DNA of 64,000 bases from an uncultured Lachnospiraceae bacterium (GCA_910578085.1 CAJTPM010000009.1:1-64000); one strand, 5' to 3'; shown: positions 32,596 through 39,465, counted from the stretch's first letter. Numbers and translations are program-made. The notes: generated by a model not told the origin, from the letters alone.

Positions 32596-33150
32596 CTATA
32601 CCATTTTAAACATCACATCTCTCGCATTTTGTGTCCCGGCAATAGTCTGTGCAATGGATCTGTAAATCCTTGAAACATTGCTAAGATTCGAGTTGAAGTC
32701 CTCCAGAATATCATCGAGCTTATTATCGAACTTTGCTGCTATCTGGTCTTTTGCCTTAGCAACAACGTCTTTACGCAGATCATCCTCATCAATCTTAGAT
32801 ACCTTCTCTGCGATTGTATTAGTAACCTGTTCCGAAATTTTCTTTCGCTCATCTGATACAGCAGCGGAAACCTCACTATGAATATCAGACTTTATTTTGC
32901 TGATGACATCTGCCGCCGCGTTATCTACAGCATAACGAGCCCGCCTTTCAGCAGCTCTTTCCACAGCCTGGTCAATGACTTCCTTCGGAATATCAATGGG
33001 AACATCATTCGACAAATCCTCAATCGTTGTATCGAGCTTTTCGCAAAGCTTTTTCATCTTACAATGGACGCCGAGTCCATATCCAAGTCCAATAAGACCG
33101 GCTACCATCATCCCAAAACCAAATATCCAATCGCAATCATTTCTGCTCAC
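32596..33150 (-). CDS. Membrane-anchored coiled-coil protein, GTG start
   Basis: 184 aa. One hydrophobic segment at residues 8-27 (WIFGFGMMVAGLIGLGYGLG), then a long Ala/Lys/Asp-rich helical region (residues 30-175) typical of a coiled coil. GTG start 6 nt after AAGGAGAAAA, coupled to the stop of the upstream gene. Such proteins can form filaments or tethers under the membrane. Function unknown. Confidence 0.55.
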   Translation of the reverse strand: MSRNDCDWIFGFGMMVAGLIGLGYGLGVHCKMKKLCEKLDTTIEDLSNDVPIDIPKEVIDQAVERAAERRARYAVDNAAADVISKIKSDIHSEVSAAVSDERKKISEQVTNTIAEKVSKIDEDDLRKDVVAKAKDQIAAKFDNKLDDILEDFNSNLSNVSRIYRSIAQTIAGTQNARDVMFKMV

Positions 33151-33353
33151 GGCTTTTCTCCTTTCATTACTTCCACCAGTTTTCCCGGAAGAGTTACTCT
33201 TGTTGCGGCTATTTTATTAAATTGTCTTTTATACTGATAAGCCAAATTACTCCTTGCTTTCTTTTCAGATGTGGCGTAAGTGGTTCCTTCCCAATTATTT
33301 GAAACGCACTGTTCAAATTCCATGACAGGACCCTTGTAACTATATCTGTTCAT
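33147..33353 (-). CDS. Small basic phage protein, 68 aa
   Basis: From the ATG after GGAGGTGTTTT: MNRYSYKGPVMEFEQCVSNN, then ATSEKKARSNLAYQYKRQFN, a basic helix, and a final strand with TRVTLPGKLVEV. This small conserved family appears repeatedly in Clostridia phages. The stop overlaps the GTG start of the coiled-coil gene. Possible nucleic-acid binder; unproven. Confidence 0.55.
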   Translation of the reverse strand: MNRYSYKGPVMEFEQCVSNNWEGTTYATSEKKARSNLAYQYKRQFNKIAATRVTLPGKLVEVMKGEKP

Positions 33354-33383
33354 AAAACACCTCCAGTCCGTTCCAAATAACAA

Positions 33384-33417
33384 AAGGGAAAGCACCTTGT
33401 TACAGATACTTTCCCTT
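33384..33417 (-). terminator. Intrinsic terminator
   Basis: Perfect 9-bp arms AAGGGAAAG/CTTTCCCTT; the loop contains CTGTAACAAG on the gene strand, part of the TAACA-loop terminator family. TTTTG follows. It ends the transcript of the gene 33453-33728. Confidence 0.7.
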
Positions 33418-33452
33418 AGCCAGAACGACTATTTCCTTTATTCAGTTTTTGA

Positions 33453-33728
33453 TTACTCTTCGGAATCCTCTTCATCGGTTTCCTGCTCGGTGCTGTCAAC
33501 AACCTCCTCCGTATCTACCGGAATAAAGCTCTGCTGTTTCTTTGCTTTGATTTTGTTCGCTGTCGGAATGATAACGTACTTAACGGCTAATCCGCCAATC
33601 ACGATTACCAAACCAACACCAGCCGCAATCTTGAATCCCTTACCAGAACTCTTCTTCACGATCTCCTCGGTTGCTTCTGTTGCTGTTCCAACTACCTTTT
33701 CATTTACCATCATTTCATTAGGTTCCAT
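33453..33728 (-). CDS. Bitopic membrane protein with acidic tail, 91 aa
   Basis: A helical charged N-terminus, one hydrophobic segment at residues 31-54 (FKIAAGVGLVIVIGGLAVKYV), a basic KIKAKKQQ stop-transfer, and a Glu/Asp/Thr-rich tail ending TDEEDSEE. Start follows GAAAGGAGAAG. It has its own promoter-like element (33772) and terminator (33384), so it is probably a one-gene unit. Function unknown. Confidence 0.55.
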   Translation of the reverse strand: MEPNEMMVNEKVVGTATEATEEIVKKSSGKGFKIAAGVGLVIVIGGLAVKYVIIPTANKIKAKKQQSFIPVDTEEVVDSTEQETDEEDSEE

Positions 33729-33771
33729 TTTTCTTCTCCTTTCGATAATTAAGAAATTTAGTGGTTCTCTC

Positions 33772-33796
33772 CATTAAAGTGCTTGTAAAATTTGCG
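33772..33796 (-). promoter_or_regulatory. Bipartite promoter-like element, copy 3
   Basis: On the gene strand CGC, 17 nt, TAATGG, with TTTAAT as -10-like hexamer and TTTTACAAG in the spacer. It lies 44 nt upstream of the gene 33453-33728 start. Confidence 0.55.
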
Positions 33797-33801
33797 AGCT
33801 G

Positions 33802-34575
33802 TCAGCCGTTATTCCGATAATCGTACCTGGGTTCCACATGATAGTCAATTACCAAGCAGGGTGTTCCGTCATCGGCAATCTGTGAGCTGAACCGCAGCTC
33901 TAAATATCCGGTATCAATATTCCATCCAAGGTCATCGCCCATGCTCATATGTGGAAGACCAACCTCATAATTGAAATCGTTCCAGGATATAAACATCTCA
34001 TCCCGCATTCGTCGATTTAACTCATTTTCAGCTTTTTTCAGCTTCTCCATATCCGATTTAAAATATCTTCCGGATGCAGAATCGTAACAAAGAGTATTTC
34101 CTCTTTCAGTTATGATGACCTGTTGAGTGCTCACGGGATGCTGCTCAATCTTTTCCTTTGCTATAGAGTCCCGTATAGTTTCTTCTTTCTTCTCACCAAT
34201 CGCCTCGATGACTTTTTCCTGATACTCTCGGAATGCTGATTCAGACAAACTATATGCTGTTGCCAACGCCGCTCTTCTTCGGACATTTACAGAACTTGCT
34301 CCGATAAGGCAAAGTACAGATGCCGTACCAATCGCTGTTGCAGGAATATAACACTTCCATGTGGCGAGAATCAACTCTTTCGGCGGTAGTTTCTCAGTTT
34401 GAAGTTCTTCTCTCTTCTCATCAATACAAACCAGCGCTTTAGGTGTTGCTCGTACCGCCAGAACAGTTGTTGTGATCATTCCAGCAATACCTATTCCGGT
34501 AAGTATTTCGGGACTGTGTTTTCTAAGAGCATCTTCCATGTTTCGGAGAGCTTTAGATAGTGGCTTCATACTCAT
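33802..34575 (-). CDS. DUF6353-like membrane protein, paralog 3
   Basis: 257 aa from the ATG after AAGGAGAAGTTTATAC. SPEILTGIGIAGMITTTVLA (first hydrophobic segment) and a second near 75-95 (TWKCYIPATAIGTASVLCLI), then RRAALATAYSLSESAFREYQ. The soluble end has FNYEVGLPHMSMGDDLGWNI and a final strand IDYHVEPRYDYRNNG. It starts directly after the hairpin that follows the DUF6273-like gene 34625, so the two form a unit duplicated at 35978/36781. Confidence 0.6.
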   Translation of the reverse strand: MSMKPLSKALRNMEDALRKHSPEILTGIGIAGMITTTVLAVRATPKALVCIDEKREELQTEKLPPKELILATWKCYIPATAIGTASVLCLIGASSVNVRRRAALATAYSLSESAFREYQEKVIEAIGEKKEETIRDSIAKEKIEQHPVSTQQVIITERGNTLCYDSASGRYFKSDMEKLKKAENELNRRMRDEMFISWNDFNYEVGLPHMSMGDDLGWNIDTGYLELRFSSQIADDGTPCLVIDYHVEPRYDYRNNG

Positions 34576-34604
34576 GTATAAACTTCTCCTTTCAAAAAAT
34601 ATAA

Positions 34605-34621
34605 CCGCCCACAAGGGGCGG
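34605..34621. other. GC-rich hairpin after variable-region gene, copy 1
   Basis: A 6-bp stem CCGCCC/GGGCGG with 5-nt loop (CTTGT on the gene strand), 3 bp past the stop of the DUF6273-like gene. The other DUF6273-like gene has a similar hairpin with the same loop at 36761-36775. Known diversity-generating retroelement targets carry such a hairpin just downstream of the variable region. Confidence 0.55.
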
Positions 34622-34624
34622 AGA

Positions 34625-35173
34625 TTAACCTAACCGGAAGACCGGACGAACCCCAAAAGTGCCAGAAGCGCCGTGGCAGTTCGTAAGGCCAAAGCCGTCC
34701 ACACGAGCGAAATAAGCCGCAGAAAACTTAACTTTATTCTGTAACCAGCCCCATTCATAAGGTTCTCCCTCACGGATAGCGATACGATTCTTGCGGTCTT
34801 TCATAAGAGGCCACTGTTTCTTGCCACTCGGTTCATAAGCGTCAATATCACCAAAAAGCTCCTCTGCATAAGGGATACGGAGCAGGTCACCGTTCTTGAA
34901 CGGAACCATCATATTTCTGATCGAAGCAAAGATTTCCAGAATACTATTTTTCTGAAGCTCCGTACGCAGATTGCTCGCTTCATAGCCGCCTTCGTTCGTA
35001 TTCTCCCGATTCATCTTGAAAGGCTCATTCAGATACTGATCCAAAAGGAAGAGTGCCCCTTTTCTGGTAATCTTCTGACAGGTCGCCGTATACTTTCCGA
35101 CCTCAATCTGGTCTCCAACCTTAAATTCTCTTGCTGTCTGAATTGTCACTTCCTGTTTTCTTAATGCTTTCAT
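34625..35173 (-). CDS. DUF6273-like protein with putative DGR variable C-terminus, copy 1
   Basis: 182 aa. The N-terminal third has GDQIEVGKYTATCQKITRKG and LLDQYL; the C-terminal third (FSAAYFARVDGFGL, then NCHGASGTFGVRPVF) resembles C-type-lectin-like variable domains of diversity-generating retroelement targets. Compared with copy 2 (36781-37344), the last 31 aligned codons differ at 12 positions; nine of those keep the third-base pyrimidine and change only the first two bases, and no codon differs silently. That is the AAY-mutagenesis signature. Start follows AAAGGAGAAAAAA. Binding partner unknown. Confidence 0.65.
   Translation of the reverse strand: MKALRKQEVTIQTAREFKVGDQIEVGKYTATCQKITRKGALFLLDQYLNEPFKMNRENTNEGGYEASNLRTELQKNSILEIFASIRNMMVPFKNGDLLRIPYAEELFGDIDAYEPSGKKQWPLMKDRKNRIAIREGEPYEWGWLQNKVKFSAAYFARVDGFGLTNCHGASGTFGVRPVFRLG
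34634..34726 (-). other. Candidate variable region VR1
   Basis: 31 codons beginning TTT TCT GCG GCT and ending TTC CGG. Framework codons are identical to VR2, with a GGGGTTCGTCCGG run near the 3' end that would serve as initiation-of-mutagenic-homology sequence if this is a DGR target. No template repeat was found in the window. Confidence 0.55.
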
Positions 35174-35185
35174 TTTTTTCTCCTT

Positions 35186-35488
35186 TCATTTCATTGCGTT
35201 TAAGATGTCTAAAATATCAGTCGCTACTTCGTATGCTACATAGAAAATCTGTGCATCGTTCTTATCAGCATGGTCAAGCAACGCAAAATCCTTCATCCTA
35301 ATACCGAAATCAGCAACCATATCAATAGATTCCTGAAGAGACGATGTCTCTTTAACAAGTTTGAGTATTTCTTTTCCGGCACATCTTGAAAAACTTACTT
35401 GTTTGATGTAATACTTAGGCCAATTTCTTTGAGGATCTGTCAAATCAAAAATATAATCCTCAATAGCCGATACAACACGATTGTCCAT
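35186..35488 (-). CDS. Hypothetical phage protein, 100 aa
   Basis: Helical and soluble: EDYIFDLTDPQRNWPKYYIK, then KLVKETSSLQESIDMVADFG and FYVAYEVATDILDILN. No motif recognised. Ribosome site CAGGAGGGAATC. The next feature upstream is a terminator at 35516-35533. It lies within the duplicated accessory segment but has no counterpart near the other copy. Confidence 0.5.
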   Translation of the reverse strand: MDNRVVSAIEDYIFDLTDPQRNWPKYYIKQVSFSRCAGKEILKLVKETSSLQESIDMVADFGIRMKDFALLDHADKNDAQIFYVAYEVATDILDILNAMK

Positions 35489-35515
35489 GATTCCCTCCTG
35501 CGAAACAGAAAGAAA

Positions 35516-35533
35516 GAGTCCTTGTTAGGACTC
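35516..35533 (-). terminator. Terminator with stop codon in the loop
   Basis: Perfect 6-bp stem GAGTCC/GGACTC; on the gene strand the loop TAACAA begins with the TAA stop of the gene 35525-35692. TTTCTTTC follows. Same layout at 39119-39136. Confidence 0.65.
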
Positions 35534-35692
35534 CTCCTTATCTTTATCTCTTTTGGCAATCGCCTCATTGACTTTCTCTTCAATCTGTTCGTTCATCTTT
35601 TGATCTTTAACCCAGTCGGATAACAAATTCGCTGCCAATCCAACTACGGTCACTACCGTTCCAAGAACTTTAATGATATTACTTCTTCCCAT
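35525..35692 (-). CDS. Small membrane-anchored protein, 55 aa
   Basis: MGRSNIIKVLGTVVTVVGLA gives one hydrophobic segment (residues 5-24), followed by a charged helix (DQKMNEQIEEKVNEAIAKRD). GGAAAGGAGGTAACG precedes the ATG. Promoter-like element (35711) upstream and terminator across the stop make a complete one-gene unit. Function unknown. Confidence 0.6.
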   Translation of the reverse strand: MGRSNIIKVLGTVVTVVGLAANLLSDWVKDQKMNEQIEEKVNEAIAKRDKDKEES

Positions 35693-35710
35693 AAAGCGTT
35701 ACCTCCTTTC

Positions 35711-35735
35711 CATAATAGTGATTGTAGATTTTGCG
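35711..35735 (-). promoter_or_regulatory. Bipartite promoter-like element, copy 4
   Basis: On the gene strand CGC, 17 nt, TTATGG, with TATTAT as -10-like hexamer and TCTACAATC in the spacer. It lies 19 nt upstream of the 55-aa gene start. Confidence 0.55.
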
Positions 35736-35737
35736 AC

Positions 35738-35914
35738 TTAGAAATATGTTACAGTAAGCCTATGGTCTTTATCGACAATACGCCATATCTCGCCGTTTTT
35801 CCTTGCAAGCTTTATCATGGTTCTTTGATACTGCCTTTTTCCACTATCCACGCCAAGCTTATATGCGATAAAACTGGTAACAAATATAATCCCAGCGCCT
35901 ACCGCAACATCCAT
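35738..35914 (-). CDS. Small membrane-anchored basic protein, 58 aa
   Basis: From the ATG 8 nt after GGAAAGGA: MDVAVGAGIIFVTSFIAYKL is a single membrane helix, then a basic cytoplasmic part (GKRQYQRTMIKLARKNGEIW). An upstream in-frame ATG exists without a ribosome site. Function unknown. Confidence 0.5.
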   Translation of the reverse strand: MDVAVGAGIIFVTSFIAYKLGVDSGKRQYQRTMIKLARKNGEIWRIVDKDHRLTVTYF

Positions 35915-35977
35915 GATGTCTTTCCTTTCCATTTTTTATCTTTCATAAGATTTCGTCCTTCCTGCTTTACCTGCGAA

Positions 35978-36742
35978 CTACACAAATTTGCAGAGTGCCA
36001 TCGTGTCAATAGTGATACATTCCAATCCATCCTCCAGAGTTGTTTTTTGATTATCAAAATCCAGCCAATAAGAATCCATTTCTTCAACCATGTAGCTTAT
36101 ATCCCAACCCATTTCATCACCTTTATCCACTCCATCGATTCCAAGAAATGATAAATATTCATTTAAAGAACAATCACCTCTTACCGCAAGATTTCGATTC
36201 ACATGATATTGAGCATTCAATACAGCCGCCATCGTTGTTGTAAAATATTTTTTCGATGTGAGATCATAAAAGAGCAACTGCTCGCTTTCGGGGTCCATAT
36301 CCATGTTATAGACTTGGTAACCCCACTCATATGAGGCAACTCTCGCATCTTTCGCCATTTCTGCATGAATCTTGTTATCGGCATCTTCTCCATAGACCTT
36401 TTTAGCTGCCTGACGGTACTGCTTATAAGATTCATTAAGCATGGCGTATGCACTCGTCAAAGCCGCCTGATTCCGCTTATCCATAACGCCTATACCAATA
36501 ATGCAAACGATAGTACCAGCGCCTATTAAGGCTGACGGAATATAACATTTCCAAGTAGTCTGTACGAGTTCCGTGGGTGTAAGCTTATCTGTATTCAATT
36601 CATCTTTCTTAGCCTTGATAAGTTTCATTGCCTTAGGTGTCGCTTTAATTGCCATTACTGTTGTTCCAACAACGCCGGCAATTCCTAAAACAGTTAGAAT
36701 TGTTGGGGATGATCTCCGTAACCCCGTTGAAAATTTTCCCAT
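35978..36742 (-). CDS. DUF6353-like membrane protein, paralog 4
   Basis: 254 aa. SPTILTVLGIAGVVGTTVMA and TWKCYIPSALIGAGTIVCII are the two hydrophobic segments; DKRNQAALTSAYAMLNESYK follows. The soluble C-terminal part has YLSFLGIDGVDKGDEMGWDI, corresponding to the GWxxD region of paralogs 1 and 3. It begins right after the hairpin of the second DUF6273-like gene (36761-36775), as paralog 3 does after the first. Start follows GAAAGGAGAAACAT. Confidence 0.6.
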   Translation of the reverse strand: MGKFSTGLRRSSPTILTVLGIAGVVGTTVMAIKATPKAMKLIKAKKDELNTDKLTPTELVQTTWKCYIPSALIGAGTIVCIIGIGVMDKRNQAALTSAYAMLNESYKQYRQAAKKVYGEDADNKIHAEMAKDARVASYEWGYQVYNMDMDPESEQLLFYDLTSKKYFTTTMAAVLNAQYHVNRNLAVRGDCSLNEYLSFLGIDGVDKGDEMGWDISYMVEEMDSYWLDFDNQKTTLEDGLECITIDTMALCKFV

Positions 36743-36760
36743 ATGTTTCTCCTTTCAAAT

Positions 36761-36775
36761 GGGGCACAAGGCCCC
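36761..36775. other. GC-rich hairpin after variable-region gene, copy 2
   Basis: A 5-bp stem GGGGC/GCCCC with a 5-nt loop (CTTGT on the gene strand), 5 bp past the stop of the second DUF6273-like gene. Same loop as copy 1, different stem sequence, so the structure rather than the sequence is kept. Confidence 0.55.
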
Positions 36776-36780
36776 TGGAT

Positions 36781-37344
36781 TTACCTAACCAACCAGAACT
36801 CCGGACGAACCCCACGAGTGGCAGAAGCGTTGGAGCAGTACGTTCCGCCACCGTAGGCCACACGAGCGAAAAAAGCCGCAGAAAACTCCTCTTTTGTGGC
36901 ATTTCTGAGCCAGCCCCATTCCCATTCGTTATTGAGGTACGCTACACGATTTCTCCGTTCTTTCATAAGCAGAAGCTGCTCATCCGTATCCGGTTCAAAA
37001 TGCTCGTTATTCCATTCGTCATCGTGACCAAACAATTCACCGACTGTCGGAATAGATAAATCGGCAATTCGGTTTTTGAGTTCCTCGGGAAATGCCTCCA
37101 AAAGCACACAATCAATCCACTTCTTTAAATCAGATTTCTCATATCCGCCCTTATTGGTGTTTTTGTTATTCATCGGTCTGCTTGTCACATAATCATCAAA
37201 AATAAACAGAACACCCTTGTCTGTAATTTTGTGAGCCGTTGCAGTAAAGTCTCCGAGTTCTGCCAGAGATACCAAAATCTGATCCCCAACCACGATTTCC
37301 TTTGTCTCCATTTCTTGTCTCCTTAATACTTTGATGTTTTCCAT
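36781..37344 (-). CDS. DUF6273-like protein with putative DGR variable C-terminus, copy 2
   Basis: 187 aa from the ATG after GAAAGGAGAAAAC. Shares with copy 1 the GDQI-x-V opening, MNNKNTNKGGYEKSDL and the C-terminal FSAAFFARVAYGGG, then NASATRGVRPEF. Outside the end it has diverged strongly, yet the terminal framework codons are identical in DNA, which argues for recent copying into that segment or mutagenic retrohoming. It is followed by a hairpin and DUF6353-like paralog 4. Confidence 0.65.
   Translation of the reverse strand: MENIKVLRRQEMETKEIVVGDQILVSLAELGDFTATAHKITDKGVLFIFDDYVTSRPMNNKNTNKGGYEKSDLKKWIDCVLLEAFPEELKNRIADLSIPTVGELFGHDDEWNNEHFEPDTDEQLLLMKERRNRVAYLNNEWEWGWLRNATKEEFSAAFFARVAYGGGTYCSNASATRGVRPEFWLVR
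36793..36885 (-). other. Candidate variable region VR2
   Basis: 31 codons aligned to VR1 without gaps. Variable codon pairs (VR1/VR2) include TAT/TTT, GAC/GCC, GGC/TAC, TTT/GGT, AAC/TAC, CAC/TCC, GGC/AAC, GGC/GCC, TTT/CGT, all explicable by AAC or AAT in a template. Confidence 0.55.
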
Positions 37345-37372
37345 TTTGTTTTCTCCTTTCAAGATTTTTTAT

Positions 37373-37834
37373 TTATCGCGGAATTATTGCATCCGGATTT
37401 AACACAACTATCGAATCGCAGTCCCAGCCATATAATTCAAAATATAAGTCGCCAGAGGCCACATTTTCAAATTCCTGTCCATACCAGCAAAGTTCAATAG
37501 CATCGATTCCAAGACGGACACATTTCTCAAAATCGATAAGATAAGAAGAAGCAATCCTTGAATTTTCAATACTGGGAAGTCTGCGAAGTTGCGGCAACGT
37601 ACTAATAGTTGCGATTCTGCTTTCATCCCTTAGAACAAATTCAAAAGAGCACTCGTCTTTACAATCACGAAACTCTTCCCTTGCACACCAATCTTTCCAA
37701 CCAAAAGATGCATTTTTCCTTGACGCCCAAAGACCGCCTTTAGGTTTAACCCAACAATATTCATTCTTGATTGGGAAGTTTAATAGAGGGTCGAACTGTT
37801 TCGCTCCATAGTGAATATAGATTTGCCTGTTCAT
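37373..37834 (-). CDS. Phage protein with possible ADP-ribosyltransferase-like fold
   Basis: 153 aa from the ATG after GAAAGGAGAAAATT. YIHYGAKQFDPLLN, KPKGGLWASRKNASFGWKDW (about 32-51) and LYFELYGWDCDSIVVLNPDA near the end form a conserved phage family whose layout (HYG, GGLW, GIDAIEL) recalls ART or 2'-phosphotransferase folds. Catalytic residues cannot be assigned. It has its own promoter-like element (37947) with a leader of about 110 nt. Possible host-modifying enzyme; inference. Confidence 0.45.
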   Translation of the reverse strand: MNRQIYIHYGAKQFDPLLNFPIKNEYCWVKPKGGLWASRKNASFGWKDWCAREEFRDCKDECSFEFVLRDESRIATISTLPQLRRLPSIENSRIASSYLIDFEKCVRLGIDAIELCWYGQEFENVASGDLYFELYGWDCDSIVVLNPDAIIPR

Positions 37835-37946
37835 AATTTTCTCCTTTCGTTTTCGGCTGTGAAAAATAAAAGAGAAGAATAGGTCGATTTCCGCTTTCAC
37901 GTTGCCTACCACGACCCTAGCTTCGTAGCTCGCTATCCATTCCTCT

Positions 37947-37971
37947 CATAATACGACATGTAATTTTTGCG
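37947..37971 (-). promoter_or_regulatory. Bipartite promoter-like element, copy 5
   Basis: On the gene strand CGC, 17 nt, TTATGAGA, -10-like TATTAT, with AATTACATG in the spacer. The leader downstream (37835-37946) can fold locally: AGGTCG/CGACC arms and AGCT-TCGT-AGCT lie in it. Confidence 0.55.
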
Positions 37972-37979
37972 AAAAGAAA

Positions 37980-38001
37980 AGAGCCGCTGTTACACGACTC
38001 C
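37980..38001 (-). terminator. Intrinsic terminator, TGTAACAG loop
   Basis: Stem GAGTCG/CGGCTC on the gene strand (one G-T pair), loop TGTAACAG, followed by TTTTCTTTTC. It overlaps the end of the deoxyribosyltransferase-like gene. Confidence 0.65.
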
Positions 38002-38283
38002 TAACTTGTTGTTGCTGTAAAATATAATTTTCTTACCAAGTTCATCTGCTTTACTCATTTCGTACCTTGTGCTTTCTCCAATGTAATGATTGACGTCAAC
38101 CACAAATATAGCATCGGACATTGCAATTTTCTCTGTATGCAATTCCAGATACCATTTCTTGTCATGACCCTCGCATCCCATCGCTGGAAATAACACAATA
38201 TATCCTAAATCAGTAAGTTGCTGATATACACTTATCATTTCTGACTTATATTTATAGCTCCCACAAATAGTTATGATTTTCAT
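37990..38283 (-). CDS. Nucleoside 2-deoxyribosyltransferase-like / DUF4406-like protein
   Basis: 97 aa. MKIITICGSYKYKSEMISVY gives the Rossmann-like first strand and loop; LGYIVLFPAMG, KIAMSDAIFVVDVNHYIGES and KIIFYS follow the deoxyribosyltransferase/SLOG-like fold, where the D and E residues bind nucleoside or nucleotide. Such small proteins act on nucleotides or sense them. One-gene unit with promoter-like element at 38300 and terminator at 37980. Catalysis not proven. Confidence 0.65.
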   Translation of the reverse strand: MKIITICGSYKYKSEMISVYQQLTDLGYIVLFPAMGCEGHDKKWYLELHTEKIAMSDAIFVVDVNHYIGESTRYEMSKADELGKKIIFYSNNKLGVV

Positions 38284-38299
38284 ATAATCACGCTCCTTT

Positions 38300-38324
38300 C
38301 ATTAAAGGACTTGTAAATATCACG
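38300..38324 (-). promoter_or_regulatory. Bipartite promoter-like element, copy 6
   Basis: On the gene strand CGT, 17 nt, TAATGAAAGG, -10-like TTTAAT, spacer containing GATATTTACAAG. It merges into the ribosome site of the 97-aa gene. Confidence 0.55.
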
Positions 38325-38334
38325 AAAAGAGAAA

Positions 38335-38350
38335 GAGCCATTGCTGGCTC
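38335..38350 (-). terminator. Short intrinsic terminator
   Basis: Perfect 6-bp stem GAGCCA/TGGCTC with a 4-nt loop, followed by TTTCTCTTTTC on the gene strand, ending the 72-aa gene. Confidence 0.65.
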
Positions 38351-38357
38351 AATCTAC

Positions 38358-38576
38358 TTAATCAAAACCACTTTCCTTCAATAACTTTTTGAGTTCATCC
38401 TTGCTGAGTTCCACATCAATATCCAAATGTGCGTGCGTGTTGCCGTCGTTGACAGTAATTTTCATTTCTTTAAGCCAGATATCCATATCTACACCCAATT
38501 TCTTCTTGATAACCACCTTTGCGACTTTAGACACAATCGCCGTTGTGAATTTTGATATAATGTTCATCTCATCCAT
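38358..38576 (-). CDS. Small phage protein, 72 aa
   Basis: An N-terminal helix (MNIISKFTTAIVSKVAKVVI) is followed by a beta-like part (MKITVNDGNTHAHLDIDVEL) and an acidic end. A conserved small family in phages; the first helix is amphipathic and could lie on the membrane. Ribosome site GGAGAAAAAGAGGT. One-gene unit with promoter-like element at 38608. Function unknown. Confidence 0.5.
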   Translation of the reverse strand: MDEMNIISKFTTAIVSKVAKVVIKKKLGVDMDIWLKEMKITVNDGNTHAHLDIDVELSKDELKKLLKESGFD

Positions 38577-38607
38577 ACCTCTTTTTCTCCTTTCGGTTTA
38601 TGGTTTT

Positions 38608-38632
38608 CATAAAGGAAAATGTATAAGGTGCG
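38608..38632 (-). promoter_or_regulatory. Bipartite promoter-like element, copy 7
   Basis: On the gene strand CGC, 17 nt, TTATGAAAA, -10-like CTTTAT, spacer with ATACATT. It precedes the 72-aa gene by 31 nt. Confidence 0.55.
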
Positions 38633-38642
38633 AAAAAGAAAA

Positions 38643-38662
38643 GAGTCGCTGTTACACGACTC
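38643..38662 (-). terminator. Intrinsic terminator, TGTAACAG loop
   Basis: Perfect 6-bp stem GAGTCG/CGACTC with loop TGTAACAG on the gene strand, followed by TTTTCTTTTTC. It ends the 124-aa gene. Confidence 0.7.
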
Positions 38663-38673
38663 CTTCCCTGTGT

Positions 38674-39048
38674 TTAATCCCCATATACATTTTCAATACT
38701 CACAGTCACAAGTTTGTGAAGATTATCACCTAAATCATAAGACCTATCAAGAATAACTTTTTCTAAGCCCTTATCTAATACAGCTCCCTCAATAGCCGGG
38801 GCTAACATCGTAAAAACATCCTCGTCAACACTTTTGACAGGTAGCTCAATCTCTGTTTGAAGAGTGTCTATAATTTCTTTATAGGCATCCTTCTTCAAAA
38901 TTTTGTACCTTTTACCAGTAATAACAAGAATCGTTCCGCCGATAACTGTCACGACCCCAACACCAAGAACCTGCAAAAGAAATTTGTTCTTTTTTAAAAA
39001 AGCCTTTACTTTTTCCTGTCTTTCCTGTTTTCTTTCTTCATTACTCAT
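38674..39048 (-). CDS. Membrane-anchored phage protein, 124 aa
   Basis: A basic N-terminus (EERKQERQEKVKAFLKKNKF), one hydrophobic segment at residues 24-45 (LLQVLGVGVVTVIGGTILVI), then a soluble helical domain with DAYKEIIDTLQTEIEL and a final LVTVSIENVYGD strand. Ribosome site GGAGGTAAACAAAC. One-gene unit with promoter-like element at 39082 and terminator at 38643. Function unknown. Confidence 0.55.
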   Translation of the reverse strand: MSNEERKQERQEKVKAFLKKNKFLLQVLGVGVVTVIGGTILVITGKRYKILKKDAYKEIIDTLQTEIELPVKSVDEDVFTMLAPAIEGAVLDKGLEKVILDRSYDLGDNLHKLVTVSIENVYGD

Positions 39049-39081
39049 GTTTGTTTACCTCCATATATTATGTTGATTTTC

Positions 39082-39106
39082 CATAACAGTATCTGTTTTT
39101 CCTGCG
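39082..39106 (-). promoter_or_regulatory. Bipartite promoter-like element, copy 8
   Basis: On the gene strand CGC, 17 nt, TTATGGAA, -10-like TGTTAT, spacer with AAACAGATA. It precedes the 124-aa gene by 33 nt. Confidence 0.5.
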
Positions 39107-39118
39107 GAGAAAAAGAAA

Positions 39119-39136
39119 GAGCCCTTGTTAGGACTC
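39119..39136 (-). terminator. Terminator with stop codon in the loop
   Basis: Stem GAGTCC/GGGCTC (one G-T pair) on the gene strand; the loop TAACAA begins with the TAA stop of the gene 39128-39448. TTTCTTTTTC follows. Confidence 0.65.
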
Positions 39137-39448
39137 CTCCATAATTGACGCATACGCATCATCAATTAACTCTTCTGAAAATTTTTTAAGATCTTCTTTT
39201 GTCACGTTAAATTCTTTAAAAATTTTGTTCATAGATTTCATTTGAGAAATGGCTAATTCTGTTCCTCGTTGACAATGATACTGATTTCGTTTTTTAGCAA
39301 ATACATTAAGAAACCTATAAATTCCCTTATGACCCTTTGTTAATTCATAAATCTTCTTAAAATTTACTGCTTGATTCGTATGATAATCAACTTTCCTTTT
39401 GATTCTTTCTGTTTTCTCATTGAAATCCCTTAATTCTTCAATCGTCAT
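39128..39448 (-). CDS. Hypothetical basic helical protein, 106 aa
   Basis: Fully helical and Lys-rich: LRDFNEKTERIKRKVDYHTN, then IYRFLNVFAKKRNQYHCQRG and a helix FKEFNVTKEDLKKFSEELID. No motif recognised. One-gene unit: promoter-like element at 39466, AAGGAGGTCACGAG ribosome site, and terminator across its stop. Function unknown. Confidence 0.5.
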   Translation of the reverse strand: MTIEELRDFNEKTERIKRKVDYHTNQAVNFKKIYELTKGHKGIYRFLNVFAKKRNQYHCQRGTELAISQMKSMNKIFKEFNVTKEDLKKFSEELIDDAYASIMEES

Positions 39449-39465
39449 ATCTCGTGACCTCCTTT

